A stretch of 64,000 bases of DNA. Origin: Filosporella fistucella. Taxonomy: Eukaryota; Ascomycota; Leotiomycetes; Helotiales. Positions 22,960 to 34,636 of this stretch are shown here, in pieces. Within the stretch, counting starts at the first letter, position 1. The number at the start of each line of letters is the position of its first letter. The translations under genes were made by a program, and so were the position numbers. Below the pieces are notes generated by a model, which did no database searches, was not told the origin of the DNA, and saw only the letters and a program-made list of their open reading frames with translations. The stretch is taken from assembly GCA_030077755.1 (NCBI GenBank), contig JAQJZZ010000019.1:1438501-1502500 (forward strand), read 5' to 3'.

Positions 22960-23414
22960 GAATATGGAGTTTTCGTCTCAGACTTGCTATAGTCTATGGA
23001 GTTTCCCTTGGGAATAGATATGTCAAGTCTACTGGTTAGAGCAAATCCCAAACACGTGTCAATAATGATTGGTCTTGATAGTTAGGTAACGAAACAGCTT
23101 GTCTTATTGAGTACTCCTTCCGTGTACACACTTTTGAAACGACCTTCCAGTCCCCTCTTAGAAATCAATAATTATGATCCACAATGCATTTCTAATCATC
23201 AGGTGGTTCCTGTCAATGCTGCGCCGTGCCACGTGGACGCTCCCTTATCTGTTGTTACACTCCCAAGTAAGACTAGCGTGATGTAAAGCCAGCACAAACC
23301 CAACAGACCCATCATTGGGCAGCTGTATTCAGGCAAATCCGAAATCTAAGTATCGTTTCATCAGATCATAAGTCTTCTACGCTTTGTTCTGTAGTTATCC
23401 TTAATTTGTCGAGG
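22960..23414. other. Intergenic, nothing recognised
   Basis: This 455-bp stretch holds the 3' end of the bactofilin-like gene and the promoter of the flavin monooxygenase. CACGTG at 23055-23060 and CCACGTGG at 23230-23237 (both E-box palindromes) are the only sites noted. Confidence 0.4.
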
Positions 23415-25306
23415 ATGGAGAAAAGACGCGTTGCAGTTATTGGTGCAGGTAAGTCAAAGGGTTATACTTAGGTGGCTATTTAAATGGAAGTGTAATATTT
23501 GACAATCACGTAGGACCAGCAGGCCTTGCTATTTTGAAGAATCTAAGAGAGGAAGGGTTTGAAGCAACTGTTTTTGAAAAGAGGGATAGTATTGGAGGCG
23601 TTTGGGCATTTTCCGACGACCCGAATATCACATCTACGTTACACAGTTTGTCAATCAAGATTTACATAAGTACCTACTGTTAATCATGTCAACAGGTACA
23701 ATCTCGAACATTAGCAAGTATGGAGTAGGTCAGCTATGAGTCTATAGTCAAACATTAGAGCTGAAAAGTGCAGAACTCCTTTACAGATTTTCCGATTCCG
23801 GATGGTAAGCAGATTTATTCCTATCCCAGAAAACGACAATTTATAAAACAGAGTATTGAATGGCAACAGACTTGCCCGATCATCTCACGGCAGTCCAAAC
23901 GCTGGAATATCTCAAGTCATATAGCAGATACTTCGATCTCGATCGTGATATCTGCCTCAACACTTCAGTGAACTGGGTCAAAAGGACAACTGATCAAACC
24001 AGCTGGATTCTTTCTATAAAGTGTAATGAAGCACCAGAGGAAATCAAGACTTTTGACAGAGTGGTTCTTTGTAATGGATTGACTGCCAAAGCCAATGTAC
24101 CCACTTTTGAAGGGCAAGGTGCGTTCCAAGGAAAAGTGATTCATGCACAAACTTTCAAATCGCAAGTATTCCGATATCCCATGAGCTATATTTGTCTAGA
24201 CGCTAACCAGTTAAGACCTTTGGATTTTGAAGGCCAAAGGGTTTTGATCGTTGGAATCGGCAATAGTGCTGCAGACACTTCAACACAACTTATTGGCCAC
24301 GCATCAAAGATCTTTCTCTCTCACCGTGGTGGTGCAAAAATTGTAAAAAGATATGATAACTTCAAGTTGATCTTGTTTTCTAACGTCATCAAAGCTTCCT
24401 CGGGTAGTCGGTGGTCGAGCACTAGACTTGGTCATCACAAGACAAAAGAACACTGTCAAATATGCCCTCGACGCTTACTTACCATCCCTGTCACGATGGG
24501 CATTCGATTACAGCATCGATAAACTATCTCGTGCCGCTTTCCCAAATGTTCAACCAGAGTGGCGTATATTCCCTGCACCATCACTTGCAGCGCAAAGGCC
24601 AGTTATCTCGGATAATCTGATTGCTGGTCTCTCAGCTGGTCATATCACTTCTGTATATGGACTTAAAAGATTCATCGGTGCTTCGCAAGTTGAGCTAGAT
24701 GATGGTTCAGTCTTTGAAGTTGATACTGTAATTTTATGTACAGGCTACAAGCCCGACTTTTCACTTCTACAGGACGTGAATCTCTTTTCCGATGATAATC
24801 AGGATTTGGAAAAGGGAAACAGTATTCCGAGACTCTACCAAAATATATTCCCGCCCGAACATGCGGATTCTCTAGCGGTAATGAACTATTTCACCCTCAC
24901 CGAAGGCGCACTAACAGCCATCGATCTCGCTTCTATGGCAATTGCTCAGGTCTGGAAAGGTAATTACAAACTCCCTCCTATCCCAGAAATGAATAAACAG
25001 ATTTCCAATCACCATATATGGGTTCGCGAGTTAGGAAAGAAGCATGGCGTCAATCCTGGGGTTGTTCGACCACGCTCGTGGTTTACGTTTATGAATCAGG
25101 CTGCTGATACAGGGGTGGAAGAGAATCTGGGATATGGGTTGAAGGGATGGAGGTTTTGGTGGAGAGATAGGAGGATGAGTAGACTTATGGTGAGGGGTGT
25201 TATGACTCCGTTTGTGTATAGGTATTTTGAGGGGAGGAGAAGGAAGTGGGAGGGTGCTGGGGAGGCGATTGTGAGATTCAATGAGTTGGCGAATGTAAAG
25301 AAGTAG
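23415..25306 (+). CDS. Flavin-containing monooxygenase (FMO/BVMO-like), 7 exons
   Basis: Exons are 23415-23448, 23514-23645, 23696-23724, 23774-23804, 23870-24161, 24216-24342 and 24395-25306, giving 518 residues. The FAD Rossmann motif GAGPAGLAILK spans the first intron. SIGGVW follows, then FTDFPIPDD (built from two small exons of 29 and 31 nt plus exon 5). The NADPH-binding motif is VLIVGIGNSAADTS, preceded by the FMO fingerprint region HAQTFKS; VILCTGYKPDF is the typical late motif. Family enzymes add one oxygen to a nucleophilic N or S, or insert it beside a ketone; the substrate here is unknown. The sixth exon is preceded by an unusual GC-AG intron of 54 bp (24162-24215) that stays open in frame if retained. 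The two tiny exons were placed by phase and family motif, so those boundaries are inferred. Confidence 0.82.
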
Positions 25307-25398
25307 GAGGGGAGTGGCAGAAAATCGATGTTCTGCGAGGGATATGGAAGCAGACATGTTGAAAATTGATGCTACTATGCTAGCTTGCTTCATTTATC

Positions 25399-25830
25399 AT
25401 GTTCTATATTGTGGTGGATATGAAAGACGAAGTTGAGATAAGGTTCAATACTGCACTAAATTCTTCTCTTGACTTTAGTGCCTCGCACCTGCATCACTAC
25501 CCAGGCCTATCCACATTCAGGTACATTCAAATTTCCTCTATAAATATGAATACTGTGATCCAAGTACCACTGCCGTCTCAGGGGAGTGCTCACTCGCCGA
25601 AAATCTCGCTGGAATTCTCGGGAGCCGGCACACGAAGAATCGACGAAGATGATCAATGCGGTGTTATTACAAAGTGGAAGGGATTGGGACGAAATGACTC
25701 ATATATCAAAGTTTCGTGTGGCGTTGAGGAGGTTTATGATGGCATGAGGGACGAATTGGCAGGTGGGTTTTCTCCGTTCTTGTGTTTGCCAAGGCACATT
25801 GACTCGGAATCTAATTCTTCGGACACATAG
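25399..25830 (+). CDS. Possible small hypothetical protein
   Basis: This is an uninterrupted 143-codon frame from ATG 25399, in the gap between the convergent monooxygenase and acetyltransferase genes. Downstream in-frame ATGs (25420, 25546) are alternatives. The stretch after residue 50 (about 95 residues with KISLEFSGAGTRRIDEDDQCG and a CGVEEVYDGM segment) has protein-like composition, but no family was recognised. Position inside two 3' flanks makes this doubtful. Confidence 0.25.
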   Translation: MFYIVVDMKDEVEIRFNTALNSSLDFSASHLHHYPGLSTFRYIQISSINMNTVIQVPLPSQGSAHSPKISLEFSGAGTRRIDEDDQCGVITKWKGLGRNDSYIKVSCGVEEVYDGMRDELAGGFSPFLCLPRHIDSESNSSDT

Positions 25831-25888
25831 TCGCAGCGGGACTGTAAAAGAATTTCAGGTATGAGAAATTTGGATTCCATTTCATGGT

Positions 25889-27022
25889 CTAGCACCATGC
25901 GTATTTCTCATTCAGGTACCACTCAGGTCTTTCCCAACTTTCACCTTCGTCTCCATACCACAATAGACTAGCAATGCCATCTGTATCTCGATCTTTTCTG
26001 ATGTATTGAACACTACTTCCTTGTAGTAATTTCTGAGTCAAAGCTGATGGATCCCAAATTTTCACTGTATTCAGATTCCAGTCTGAAGCTTCCACCTGGG
26101 CTGCTTGGATGAGAAGTTGCAGCTGTGCTTGCAGCTCAATAACATCAGCATCTTCATCCTCGAAAACCAAGCGGAGAATATATAATGTGTTTCCAGAATG
26201 AACACCCGGCGTTTTATAATATCGATGAGCCCATATAGCCCATATCCGCCTGCCGTCTTTGCCAATTGAAGCACCCTTGATTTGAGGACTCTTTCCAAAC
26301 AGCTTTGGACACACAAATTCTTCTTTTCTGTGATGCCAGAGCATGTGCTCATGATCTGGTACGATCACCATTCTTCCTCTGTTTGACTTCCTGCCCATAT
26401 TTGCTTTCACCAATTTCTCATCCACGTCACACAGTCGCGCGATATCATCCTCTCCCAATTTCTTCACGCTTATCGGCCATTTCCCTTCCAAAGCTGGAAA
26501 CTCAATGTGAGTGTTATTATCAGCAGCCGTCCAACCCAAATCAGCGTAATATTCTTTCCCAATGTCAGAATACAATACACTCCCCACTACCGTCTCATGC
26601 TGGTCAACCCTCCATGTTTTCAGCATAACAGTCAATTCTTTCATCATCCGCTTCGCATATCCACGTCCTCTATATTTAGGATCACAGAATACACTAGCAA
26701 CGGCATGAATCACACCATCAGTCACATTTCCGCCTTTATCACTAACCCAAGCCCTTTTCTTCCAGGTCTCGCATGAAGCTAGAATTGATCTATCATCTGG
26801 GACGGAATCTTTGCAGACTAGTATCCAGAGTGTCATTGGACTGTCCTTCGGTACGGGGTCTGTAAATAGAGATGTTGATTCTTCAAGGAATTCTTCAAGA
26901 GTAAGAGCATCTTTCCATGGTTCGGCGATAAGATGCCATATTTTGAGGACTTCGGCGGGAGTGGGGTGGGCGAGATGAAGATCTGGGGATTTTCCGTCTG
27001 GGAGGTTGGTGGTGGTAGTCAT
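25889..27022 (-). CDS. LYC1: GNAT N-acetyltransferase, LYC1 (lysine acetyltransferase) family
   Basis: A single uninterrupted frame of 377 residues. The GNAT acetyl-CoA motif is visible as VASVFCDPKYRGRGYAKRMMKEL (about residues 108-130; R-x-x-G-x-[GA] reads RGRGYA). It follows a conserved hydrophobic strand and is followed by VGSVLYSDIGKEYYADLGW. The C-terminal half, ending WYLNEKYAWC, matches the layout of the yeast Lyc1 lysine N6-acetyltransferase family, which starts the acetylated route of lysine breakdown. The family name comes from recalled resemblance, so substrate is moderately sure. The ATG at 27022 (MTTTTNLPDG) is the first in frame. It is divergent from the GH13 gene across an 878-bp gap. 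Confidence 0.78.
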   Translation of the reverse strand: MTTTTNLPDGKSPDLHLAHPTPAEVLKIWHLIAEPWKDALTLEEFLEESTSLFTDPVPKDSPMTLWILVCKDSVPDDRSILASCETWKKRAWVSDKGGNVTDGVIHAVASVFCDPKYRGRGYAKRMMKELTVMLKTWRVDQHETVVGSVLYSDIGKEYYADLGWTAADNNTHIEFPALEGKWPISVKKLGEDDIARLCDVDEKLVKANMGRKSNRGRMVIVPDHEHMLWHHRKEEFVCPKLFGKSPQIKGASIGKDGRRIWAIWAHRYYKTPGVHSGNTLYILRLVFEDEDADVIELQAQLQLLIQAAQVEASDWNLNTVKIWDPSALTQKLLQGSSVQYIRKDRDTDGIASLLWYGDEGESWERPEWYLNEKYAWC

Positions 27023-27900
27023 GGTAGTGTCTTGGTATTTCTTGGTACCGGGAATTCTGATAAGGTATTGTTGGATCCAAGAAAAGAAGACAATACTCTA
27101 CGCTATCCTAGATAAATGAAAGGCTATCCCCCACTTTCCCTTTCGGGTAATTTTCATTGCCGCCTTATCCTGATCATATGTTACTTACCTAGGTAGGTAG
27201 AATGTCCCATGTAGTATTGCTACATTTCGACTGTGTGATTGTCCCTTGATCACTAGCACCTTGCGTAAGCAGGTTGCATCTATCAATAGTCTCAAGCCAG
27301 AAAGATACAATGGCTTGCCAAGATACTACCAAACACCTTCATTGACTTTACCCCAAATTACCCCTCACCACGTGATAGTCCGCAACCTGTTCACCCGAGA
27401 AATGGAGCGAAAATTGCAACGACTGGCCATCCAACTACCACAATTCCAGATGTTCCCGACCAAATCACACATACAAAACAAGATCACGCATCCACCTTCG
27501 TGGTACTTTAGCTCTTCTCCACGCTCAATTATATGGAGGTGAACCAATCTGGGGTCTCACATGCTCTTGTGCCTAGCATCGTAAGTTACCGTCTCTGTGT
27601 TTCGCCCCTATCGTGAGTGATGATCTTTCCGTTCATGGAAGTGTCTGCGAGTTGAAGGGAGTTATCGTGAGTTTTCCCGGCTTTTGTCAGCTCGGGGGAA
27701 TTGATTGAATCGGTGAGGAGTCAGGGCAAGATCTTGGTTGTTGCTTGCTGGCAGATGTAGGTATATAGTACCAGACTTTCCTCCCTCTTTTCTTGGTCAT
27801 TTTCCCCTTTTTCCTCAATATTCCTACCTCGCCCATCTTGGTGTCTCGTCTATACATCTTACCAACCCACACTCTTCTGCCATCAGCTCTGCAATCGACC
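27023..27900. other. Divergent promoter between LYC1-like and GH13 genes
   Basis: This is the upstream region of both genes. The 150 bases before the GH13 ATG are pyrimidine-rich (27771-27860), typical of a fungal core promoter. An open frame continues 5' of the GH13 ATG but lacks a further ATG. No gene was seen. Confidence 0.45.
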
Positions 27901-29631
27901 ATGACAGTCACAACCGGCACCTGGTGGAAAGATGGAGTCGTCTATCAAATTTACCCCGCTTCATACAAGGACTCCAATAACGATGGCCTCGGAGATATCT
28001 CCGGTATCATTTCCAAAATTGATTACATCAAAAATCTAGGAATCGACATTGTCTGGATTTCCCCAATGTACGATTCTCCTCAACATGATATGGGCTACGA
28101 TATTTCCGACTACGAAAAGGTCTACGCTCCATACGGTACTGTGGCAGACATGGAGGAGCTGATCCAAGCATGCCATGCTCGTGGCATGCGTCTTATTCTC
28201 GATCTAGTCATCAATCACACTTCCGACGAACATGCCTGGTTTCAAGAATCAAGAAGCTCGAAAGATAACCCAAAAAGAGATTGGTACATTTGGAGACCTG
28301 CAAAGTATGCTGCAGATGGAACTCGCATGCCTCCAAACAATTGGCGCAGTTTCTTCAGTGGTAGTGCATGGCAGTGGGATGAGCATACCCAGGAATACTA
28401 CCTCCATCTTTTCGCCAAACAGCAGCCAGATCTCAATTGGGAGAATCCAGCTACTCGAAATGCAATCTACGAGTCTTCGATGGAATTCTGGCTTCGGAAA
28501 GGTGTGGACGGATTCAGAGTTGATACTGTGAATATGTACTCGAAAGGAAATGAGTTACCAGATGCACCCATTATTGATAAAGGCATCTTCGAGCAACCTG
28601 CCAGTGGCCTCTTCTGCAACGGCCCAAGAATGCACGAATTCCTCCGCGAAATGAACACCCTCGTCCTCTCGAAATACGACACCATGACCGTTGGCGAACT
28701 ACCTCATACACCTGATCCAGCACATGTTCTTCGATATGTTGGATCTGGAGATAAACAGCTCGATATGGTTTTCCAATTCGACATCGTCGATCTTGGGAGC
28801 GGCAAAACACATAAATACGAGTATGAAGGGTACAAGTTGAGTGAGATGAAGGAAGTTGTTCGCAAATGGCAATGTTTCATTGAGGGTAGCGATGGCTGGA
28901 CAACCGCATTCTGCGAGAACCACGACCAAGGTCGATCTGTCTCCAGATTCGCATCAGATGCTCCGGAATGGCGGGAACGCAGCTCGAAATTATTGGCAAT
29001 GATGATGGGTGCGCTGACTGGTACATTGTTCGTGTATCAAGGCCAAGAAATCGGTATGATCAATGCTCCAAGGGAGTGGGGTATCGAGGAGTACAAGGAT
29101 ATTGAGAGCATCAACTACTACGAAAGTGTACGACAGAGAACGAACGGCGATAAGAAAGCTTTAGATCATGTCATGAAAAGCATCCAGATCCTGGGTAGAG
29201 ATCATGCTAGATTGCCGATGCAGTGGGATGATTCCTCTTTCGCAGGTTTCACCGGAAGAAAAGAGGGAGCTTGGATGAGAGTCAATGACACTTATACAAG
29301 TATCAACGTTGCCCGTCAAGAGAAAAACCAGAAATCCGTCCTGAACTTCTGGAGACAGATGTTAGTTGTGCGAAAACAATACAGGGAATTATTCATCCAT
29401 GGCGCTTTCCAGGGATATGACATGCAGAACGAAGAGGTGTTTATCTTTAGCAAGAAGAATGATAAGGGTCAGGCTGTAGTGGTTCTTAATTTCACAGAGG
29501 AGAAACAGAAATTCGTTCGTCCAAAGGAGATTAGTGGGAAATGGAATTTGCTGGTTGGAAATGTGGAGGGGGTTGATGGAACGGAGGATACTTTGGAGGG
29601 GTACGAGGGGAGGATTTATTTGGTTGATTAG
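27901..29631 (+). CDS. GH13 alpha-glucosidase (maltase / oligo-1,6-glucosidase type)
   Basis: Single exon of 576 residues, the usual size of intracellular fungal maltases. GH13 regions in order: DLVINHTSDEH (101-111), GFRVDTVNM with nucleophile Asp208, the acid/base Glu266 in MTVGELPHTP, and ENHDQGRSVS with the transition-state Asp342. GDISGIISKIDYIKNLGIDIVW near residue 31 is the conserved first barrel strand. Asn-His-Asp-Gln-Gly-Arg, as opposed to an invertase-type motif, fits alpha-glucosidase. No signal peptide is present, so it should act in the cytosol on imported maltose or isomaltose. The ATG at 27901 gives MTVTTGTWWKDGVVYQIYPA, matching family starts. No MAL-type permease or regulator stands next to it here. 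Confidence 0.92.
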   Translation: MTVTTGTWWKDGVVYQIYPASYKDSNNDGLGDISGIISKIDYIKNLGIDIVWISPMYDSPQHDMGYDISDYEKVYAPYGTVADMEELIQACHARGMRLILDLVINHTSDEHAWFQESRSSKDNPKRDWYIWRPAKYAADGTRMPPNNWRSFFSGSAWQWDEHTQEYYLHLFAKQQPDLNWENPATRNAIYESSMEFWLRKGVDGFRVDTVNMYSKGNELPDAPIIDKGIFEQPASGLFCNGPRMHEFLREMNTLVLSKYDTMTVGELPHTPDPAHVLRYVGSGDKQLDMVFQFDIVDLGSGKTHKYEYEGYKLSEMKEVVRKWQCFIEGSDGWTTAFCENHDQGRSVSRFASDAPEWRERSSKLLAMMMGALTGTLFVYQGQEIGMINAPREWGIEEYKDIESINYYESVRQRTNGDKKALDHVMKSIQILGRDHARLPMQWDDSSFAGFTGRKEGAWMRVNDTYTSINVARQEKNQKSVLNFWRQMLVVRKQYRELFIHGAFQGYDMQNEEVFIFSKKNDKGQAVVVLNFTEEKQKFVRPKEISGKWNLLVGNVEGVDGTEDTLEGYEGRIYLVD

Positions 29632-30495
29632 GTGGGGACGGGGCTTTGGGATGAAATTGGACTAGGGCTTGGAGTTTGGGGGAGTTATTTGTTAGATAGA
29701 GAGGGCATAAAAGTTTCTCTGTTAGATCAGACTACATATTTACGAAATGAGGATTGATTATAATGTTACACATGCTTGAAGAAGTGTTTTTCTACCCAGC
29801 TCAAAACCTTCTTCTTCCAAAACGCAAGGCGATCTTCAATGTGTTTCAATCACTCTTAACTTTATAGTATGGCCTTGCTTGAAGTTGACCACGACTGGTC
29901 AGTCAATCTTGCAAGGCATTCATCTTTTTATCGAATGTCTCCTTTGTTTGAACACTCTTACATTCCTCGTCGAAATAGATATTATGATGCAATCCCTACA
30001 CTCCTCCATCCGCCTGGATTGTTGCACCTCGCTAGACAAAACGATTGAGGCCATCAAATTTAAAACGGGAAACATGTCATTAGACTGATTGCTAATAAAA
30101 ATCAGTTTACTGATAATAGCATGCCATCAAACGAAAACGTCATCTATTATATGGAGAATGTATTGGAAGTCTAGAAAAGTGTGAAGGAAATATGAAGTTT
30201 GCATTCCAATATTTTACGTTTAATATTCAGTTCTGAGTCTGCCTGCTCCGGCCATTTTAATAGCTATCTGAACAGGAAAGATTCAGAATTCAAGTCAGAA
30301 TGGGAAATTGGAAGGAATGTGAAGTCAATATCGTGTTTCATTGACCTTATGTACTTGGAAGGTATGAACAAAGAAATTAACGAAAAAGAAATAGGTATCT
30401 TATGCCAAATTTTCCCAGCTACCTCTCCCCCTCCCACCTAAAACTCATTTCTCTCTCCATCTTAACTCAACAAAACAATTCCTCCCCAAAAAGCA
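29632..30495. other. Intergenic between convergent genes, nothing recognised
   Basis: 864 bp with the 3' ends of the GH13 and DUF2235 genes. Short open frames at 29879-30088 and 30199-30441 have no recognisable features. The last 80 bases before 30496 are C/T-rich. Confidence 0.4.
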
Positions 30496-32528
30496 TTAAC
30501 AACAAATCGTCCAAACCGCCTCCCTATCAACCACATTCCTCAACCTATACCCCCTCTCTCCCATCCTAGTCTCCACCGTCCAATGCATATTCGGTTCCAA
30601 TTCTCTAACCGCCCTATACCGTCCCATATTCATCCTAACCCTCTTTTCCCACTCCTCACTCCCATCCTTCTTCTTCTGCACCCTAACTTTCACAGGCCAG
30701 AACTCTAGGATCCACCACCCTTTCGCCTGGACCAGTTGGTCGTTTATAGGCGCCATGGCATCGAAATGGTCTTCTACTTGTTCGGGTAGGAGTTCTTTTT
30801 CTAGACGCTCTTTCTCGGAGGGGGAGAGGATGTAAGCGTGTTCGTGGGCTGTTATATCTGGGTTCTCGGGGTCGTAAGGGGGGTTGGAGGGAGAAGTGAT
30901 AGGAGCGGAAATTGAGAGAGCGGTTGAGCGTCTTTTGATGCTTGCTAGTGTACCGCTCTCATACTTCTCTACATGACTTGGTTTTGGTCCACAGACTGGT
31001 TTCTTATAAGGCTTGTACACGGGATATAAACTCTCGACATCGATTCCTGTCTCTGCTAGCGCAGAGGTGCTGAATAAGATACCCGTATCGCACTCGAAAC
31101 ACTGTCTTAACATCCACCGCAGCGGGATCCTAGATAATTGATGGCGTGTATCGTTATGTACGGCCCCGCCTCCAACATCTGCGTGTGCGCCTAGAAACCA
31201 GACTTCTAGGACGTCGGTGTTGATGTTAGAGTGAGGCTGGGTATCGTAGTTCTCGAATTGAGATTCGAGGAGATCTTGGTTCTCTTTTTCTCGGGCTGCT
31301 TGGATCTTATGAGAGATGGGCGCTAGAGGGAGTGTGATATTGCGTTTTAGAGCTGAGATGGTGGAGGATGAGAGGGCGGTTGTTTGGGATGTTACGGAGG
31401 GTGGCTTTTCTGCTTGTGAGGGTGAGGCGGAGGATGGAGTGGAAGAACCGAAGCAAGAGCTGAAAAACTTCTTGATGACACCAGCTTCTCTCTCCACTTC
31501 TAATCTCCACCTCTCTCCTACTCCCTTCTTCTTTTCTTCTCTCTGAATTGCAGCAGGATCGGCATGTTGCCATTGACAAACTTTGAATTTGGCTCTATGC
31601 TCATCTAAAGCCATTGCATGCCGGAAATAATGAATACTTTTCGTGGGAGATTTAGAGAAAGGAAGTCTTCGGGGTATGAACCCGACTGAGGCAACGCAGT
31701 CCCAGATTCCGACGTAGTAGACGCTGACATTGGTGCAGAAGGTCTTTTTGAAGTCAGCCGACATAGACCAGCCTTCGGGAGTGTCATTTTTGTAGAAGTT
31801 GTAGGCCTGTTGAGAGGTTAGTTCATTGGAGGCATAAATGTACAAAGCAGGAGGAAGTGGGGAAGGAAGGAGGAATAGTGACTACAGTGTATAGGACACT
31901 GGCAGTTGGAAACAAGTCCCAGTACACGGCTTGTCAAAGACAGCCTCGAACGAAGACGGTAGCCCCAAAGACAGAGAATAGTAATTGAGAAACTTACGAA
32001 TGAAACCTGTGCACTATTCTGCGCTGGCAACAATCCAACCTTATGCAACATTCCCGCCAAGCACCTCACGGTATAACTGCCCCTCGAAAAACCCAATAAG
32101 CAAATCTTATCGCCCTCTCTATAATTTTCCATCAAAAACATATACGCATCCTTAACATGTACACCCAATCCACTACCAACTGCCATATCGACCGCTGCCG
32201 AGAAACCTCTTGTAAGACCATGGCCATCATAAGTTCCAATTCCGGACTGGTAATAAGTAATCTGGTTTGGATCATCTTTTTTGAGACATGCGACGAAATT
32301 TACTACGTTGGAATTATCGTTGTCGAATTTGTCGCCTGTGCCGTCGAGGCAGATTACTATTGTCCTGCCGGCTGGAGAAGAGAGAGAGTTTCTGGTTGCT
32401 CGGAGGATGGGAGGGAGTGGTTTGTCGAGTGTAGTGGAGGGAGGTGAGGTAGGAGAGGGGGAATCGTGAGTTGAGGATTGGAAAGGATAGGATTTGGGAC
32501 GCCATAGGGAAGGCGGTTTAGTTGACAT
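30496..32528 (-). CDS. DUF2235 (Tle1-like) alpha/beta hydrolase, 2 exons
   Basis: Exon 1 is 32528-31998 and exon 2 31806-30496, separated by a 191-bp intron, giving 613 residues. A Ser/Pro-rich disordered N-terminus (about 50 residues) is followed by RTIVICLDGTGDKFD, the opening of the DUF2235 / T6SS Tle1 phospholipase-like domain. Next comes YYQSGIGTYDG, then the nucleophile elbow CLLGFSRGSYTVR (G-x-S-x-G with Ser near 149). The second catalytic part is WFLGAHADVGGGA in exon 2. A long insertion (roughly residues 245-315), Ser/Thr-rich with basic residues, separates the halves. Family members are lipases or phospholipases; many fungal copies are uncharacterised and often amplified. There is no signal peptide. 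The C-terminal 70 residues include a basic WPVKVRVQKKKDG stretch. Confidence 0.8.
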
Positions 32529-34636
32529 GTTGGTCTTGGTGTCGTTGGGGTGGATTGAGGTCGGGTGGTATGGGGTTGTAACACCACACTCGTAGAAATT
32601 GTTACTAGACAGTATGTAAGTAAATTGGAATACATTCTGGAGGGGCTAAATTACCTTTCAAGAAGGTATGGTATGAGAAGCGATGATGGGGGAGGATATA
32701 AAGAAATCGGACTTGTCGTATCCGGCTCTGCTAAGGCTTTGATGAAGAAGGGGCACTTGATTAAGTGGATGATTTGGAAGGGATAGTAAGACTCATTCGA
32801 GATAACTTAATAGCGAGGTGGTATTCTGAATCGGTTGGTATTGTGAAGTGTAGGTGTTCAAAATGAGGGGGAGTAAGTTGGCCTCGATCATGAATCTTGC
32901 GGTCAAATTGGAGACTCAAACCGAGATTATTGACAGTAAACAACCGGCGAAGAGTTTCTCTGATTATGGATTAAATTCTCCAATCGAGTATCCTTAGCAT
33001 GTGATGATAAAGTTGAAAGCGAGAATATTAGGTCCACGAAGACAAATCGTGAAGTGTGGGGATGCAGATTCGAGATGAGGGGTATCGACTTAAAATCAAG
33101 GTGTTGTAAAAGCTCGTGGTACAAGTTAAGGTTATGGCAATGTGTAATTTTTGCCCTACGATATCCTCAAATAGGTGGTACTCGATCGAAAACAATCGTC
33201 AGCGTCTACTAGCCTTTGAGCCTTCACAGAAAGATAGCAGCGACTCGAGTCCTTCATTTGTTACCTAAGCTCAGTGATAGACGGTTACACTGGCAACAGC
33301 TACTCACATACTATCTGCATAGTGACGGATATCACTAGAACTGATCTTGATAAACCCCACGCATCTGACCAGTCCCTTCCGAGATCGATTTCGGGAAAAG
33401 AGGGAAGCTTTTCTCAAACTAGTCCACGAATTGCAAGACGGGAATGCTTTGCATGCATTTCGACTAGTCGATTGGACAATCTGGCTGTAATTGGAAATGT
33501 GGATGTGTTGATGTCCGGCGACAACCTCTCCACACACCCTCATCTCTACCCCAGCGGAAGTCCAGAAATACACCAATGCACACCATCACGATGATCAGTG
33601 TTGGTGTCATGGCGATTGCCGTTCATCGGTGCGCTGTCCACGAATTAGTGTCAGCACCTTGTCTGGCGCCTAAATACAGTCATGTTGATCGTCGAGAATT
33701 GAGACTGTCTAAGACATGTTTCTGATTTCAGAAGCACCCATTCGGTTTGCTTATGCAGATATGCAGATATATGCACCCAAATGGGCGTATTGCGTTTGTG
33801 GATGCATATCATCTTGAGGTCCCAAAACTATACGCAGGGCTCTGCACCAATCTCAATCTCGGTGATATTTTTACTACAATCTGATTCATCGACAATTCAG
33901 TGTCGGTTCAGCAGTGGCTGGTTCATTGCTGTCGATGGTTGAATTTGTTGGTGCTGGGTTCACTGAAATTTCTTTTGCCGCCGCCCCGTCCCGCCCAACT
34001 ACCCCGAAGACTAGCCCTAAACAGGTCTAATTTGCAGGGCTACAGTAGCGGGAATCACCCTAAAGCACTCTAATCTCTATGCCAAATACCTTGAGGTTAC
34101 GATGTGCAACTAGGGTCCTTTGCCAATGCACCTCCACGTCTCCCAGAGCCGCAATTGGCACGCCGAAAGAAATTCAAAATTATAACTTCATTCTCGACCA
34201 CAAATGAAAATGGAAACCGATGCTCCCTCCGAGGATCGACGACTCCAGCTCATCTCTTTCGCTGATGGTTCTCCACGCAAGCCACAAATACGAGTTGCAC
34301 CAAAACAATTTCGAAAACGGAGTAGTCGGTCTCACAACACTATACACCTGCATGTTGCAACACTACTGCATCACTTGTGTGACGTCCCAATATCAAGTAA
34401 TTGGCGATAAATCAAGCTTCATCCAATTAAACACGAGTCAAACGTAAAGAGCTCATGTGGTTGTCTCATATCCATAGCAACTGATCGTGGCTTCCTTTCC
34501 TACCCCACTTCCACGCTGAGCTGAGTTTGCTTGCTCTTCCTCTCTTGAATGAAAAGTATCTTGAATCTTCTTTTCAGAATAATATCCCTTGAATTTCGAA
34601 TCCTCTCTATTCAGATTCATCTACCTCCTCAGCACC
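32529..34636. other. 2.1-kb intergenic region upstream of the Ppo gene
   Basis: This is the divergent upstream region of the DUF2235 gene (minus) and the Ppo oxygenase (plus). No convincing coding sequence was found; a 106-codon frame at 33274-33594 has a conflicting antisense frame. The last 120 bases before 34637 are CT-rich and precede an ACCATGG start. The unusual length of the gap may reflect extended regulatory sequence. Confidence 0.4.

Noticed and set aside
34589..34636. 16-residue N-terminal extension of the Ppo protein
   Set aside because: It would start at TTG; the ACCATGG at 34637 is a proper start.
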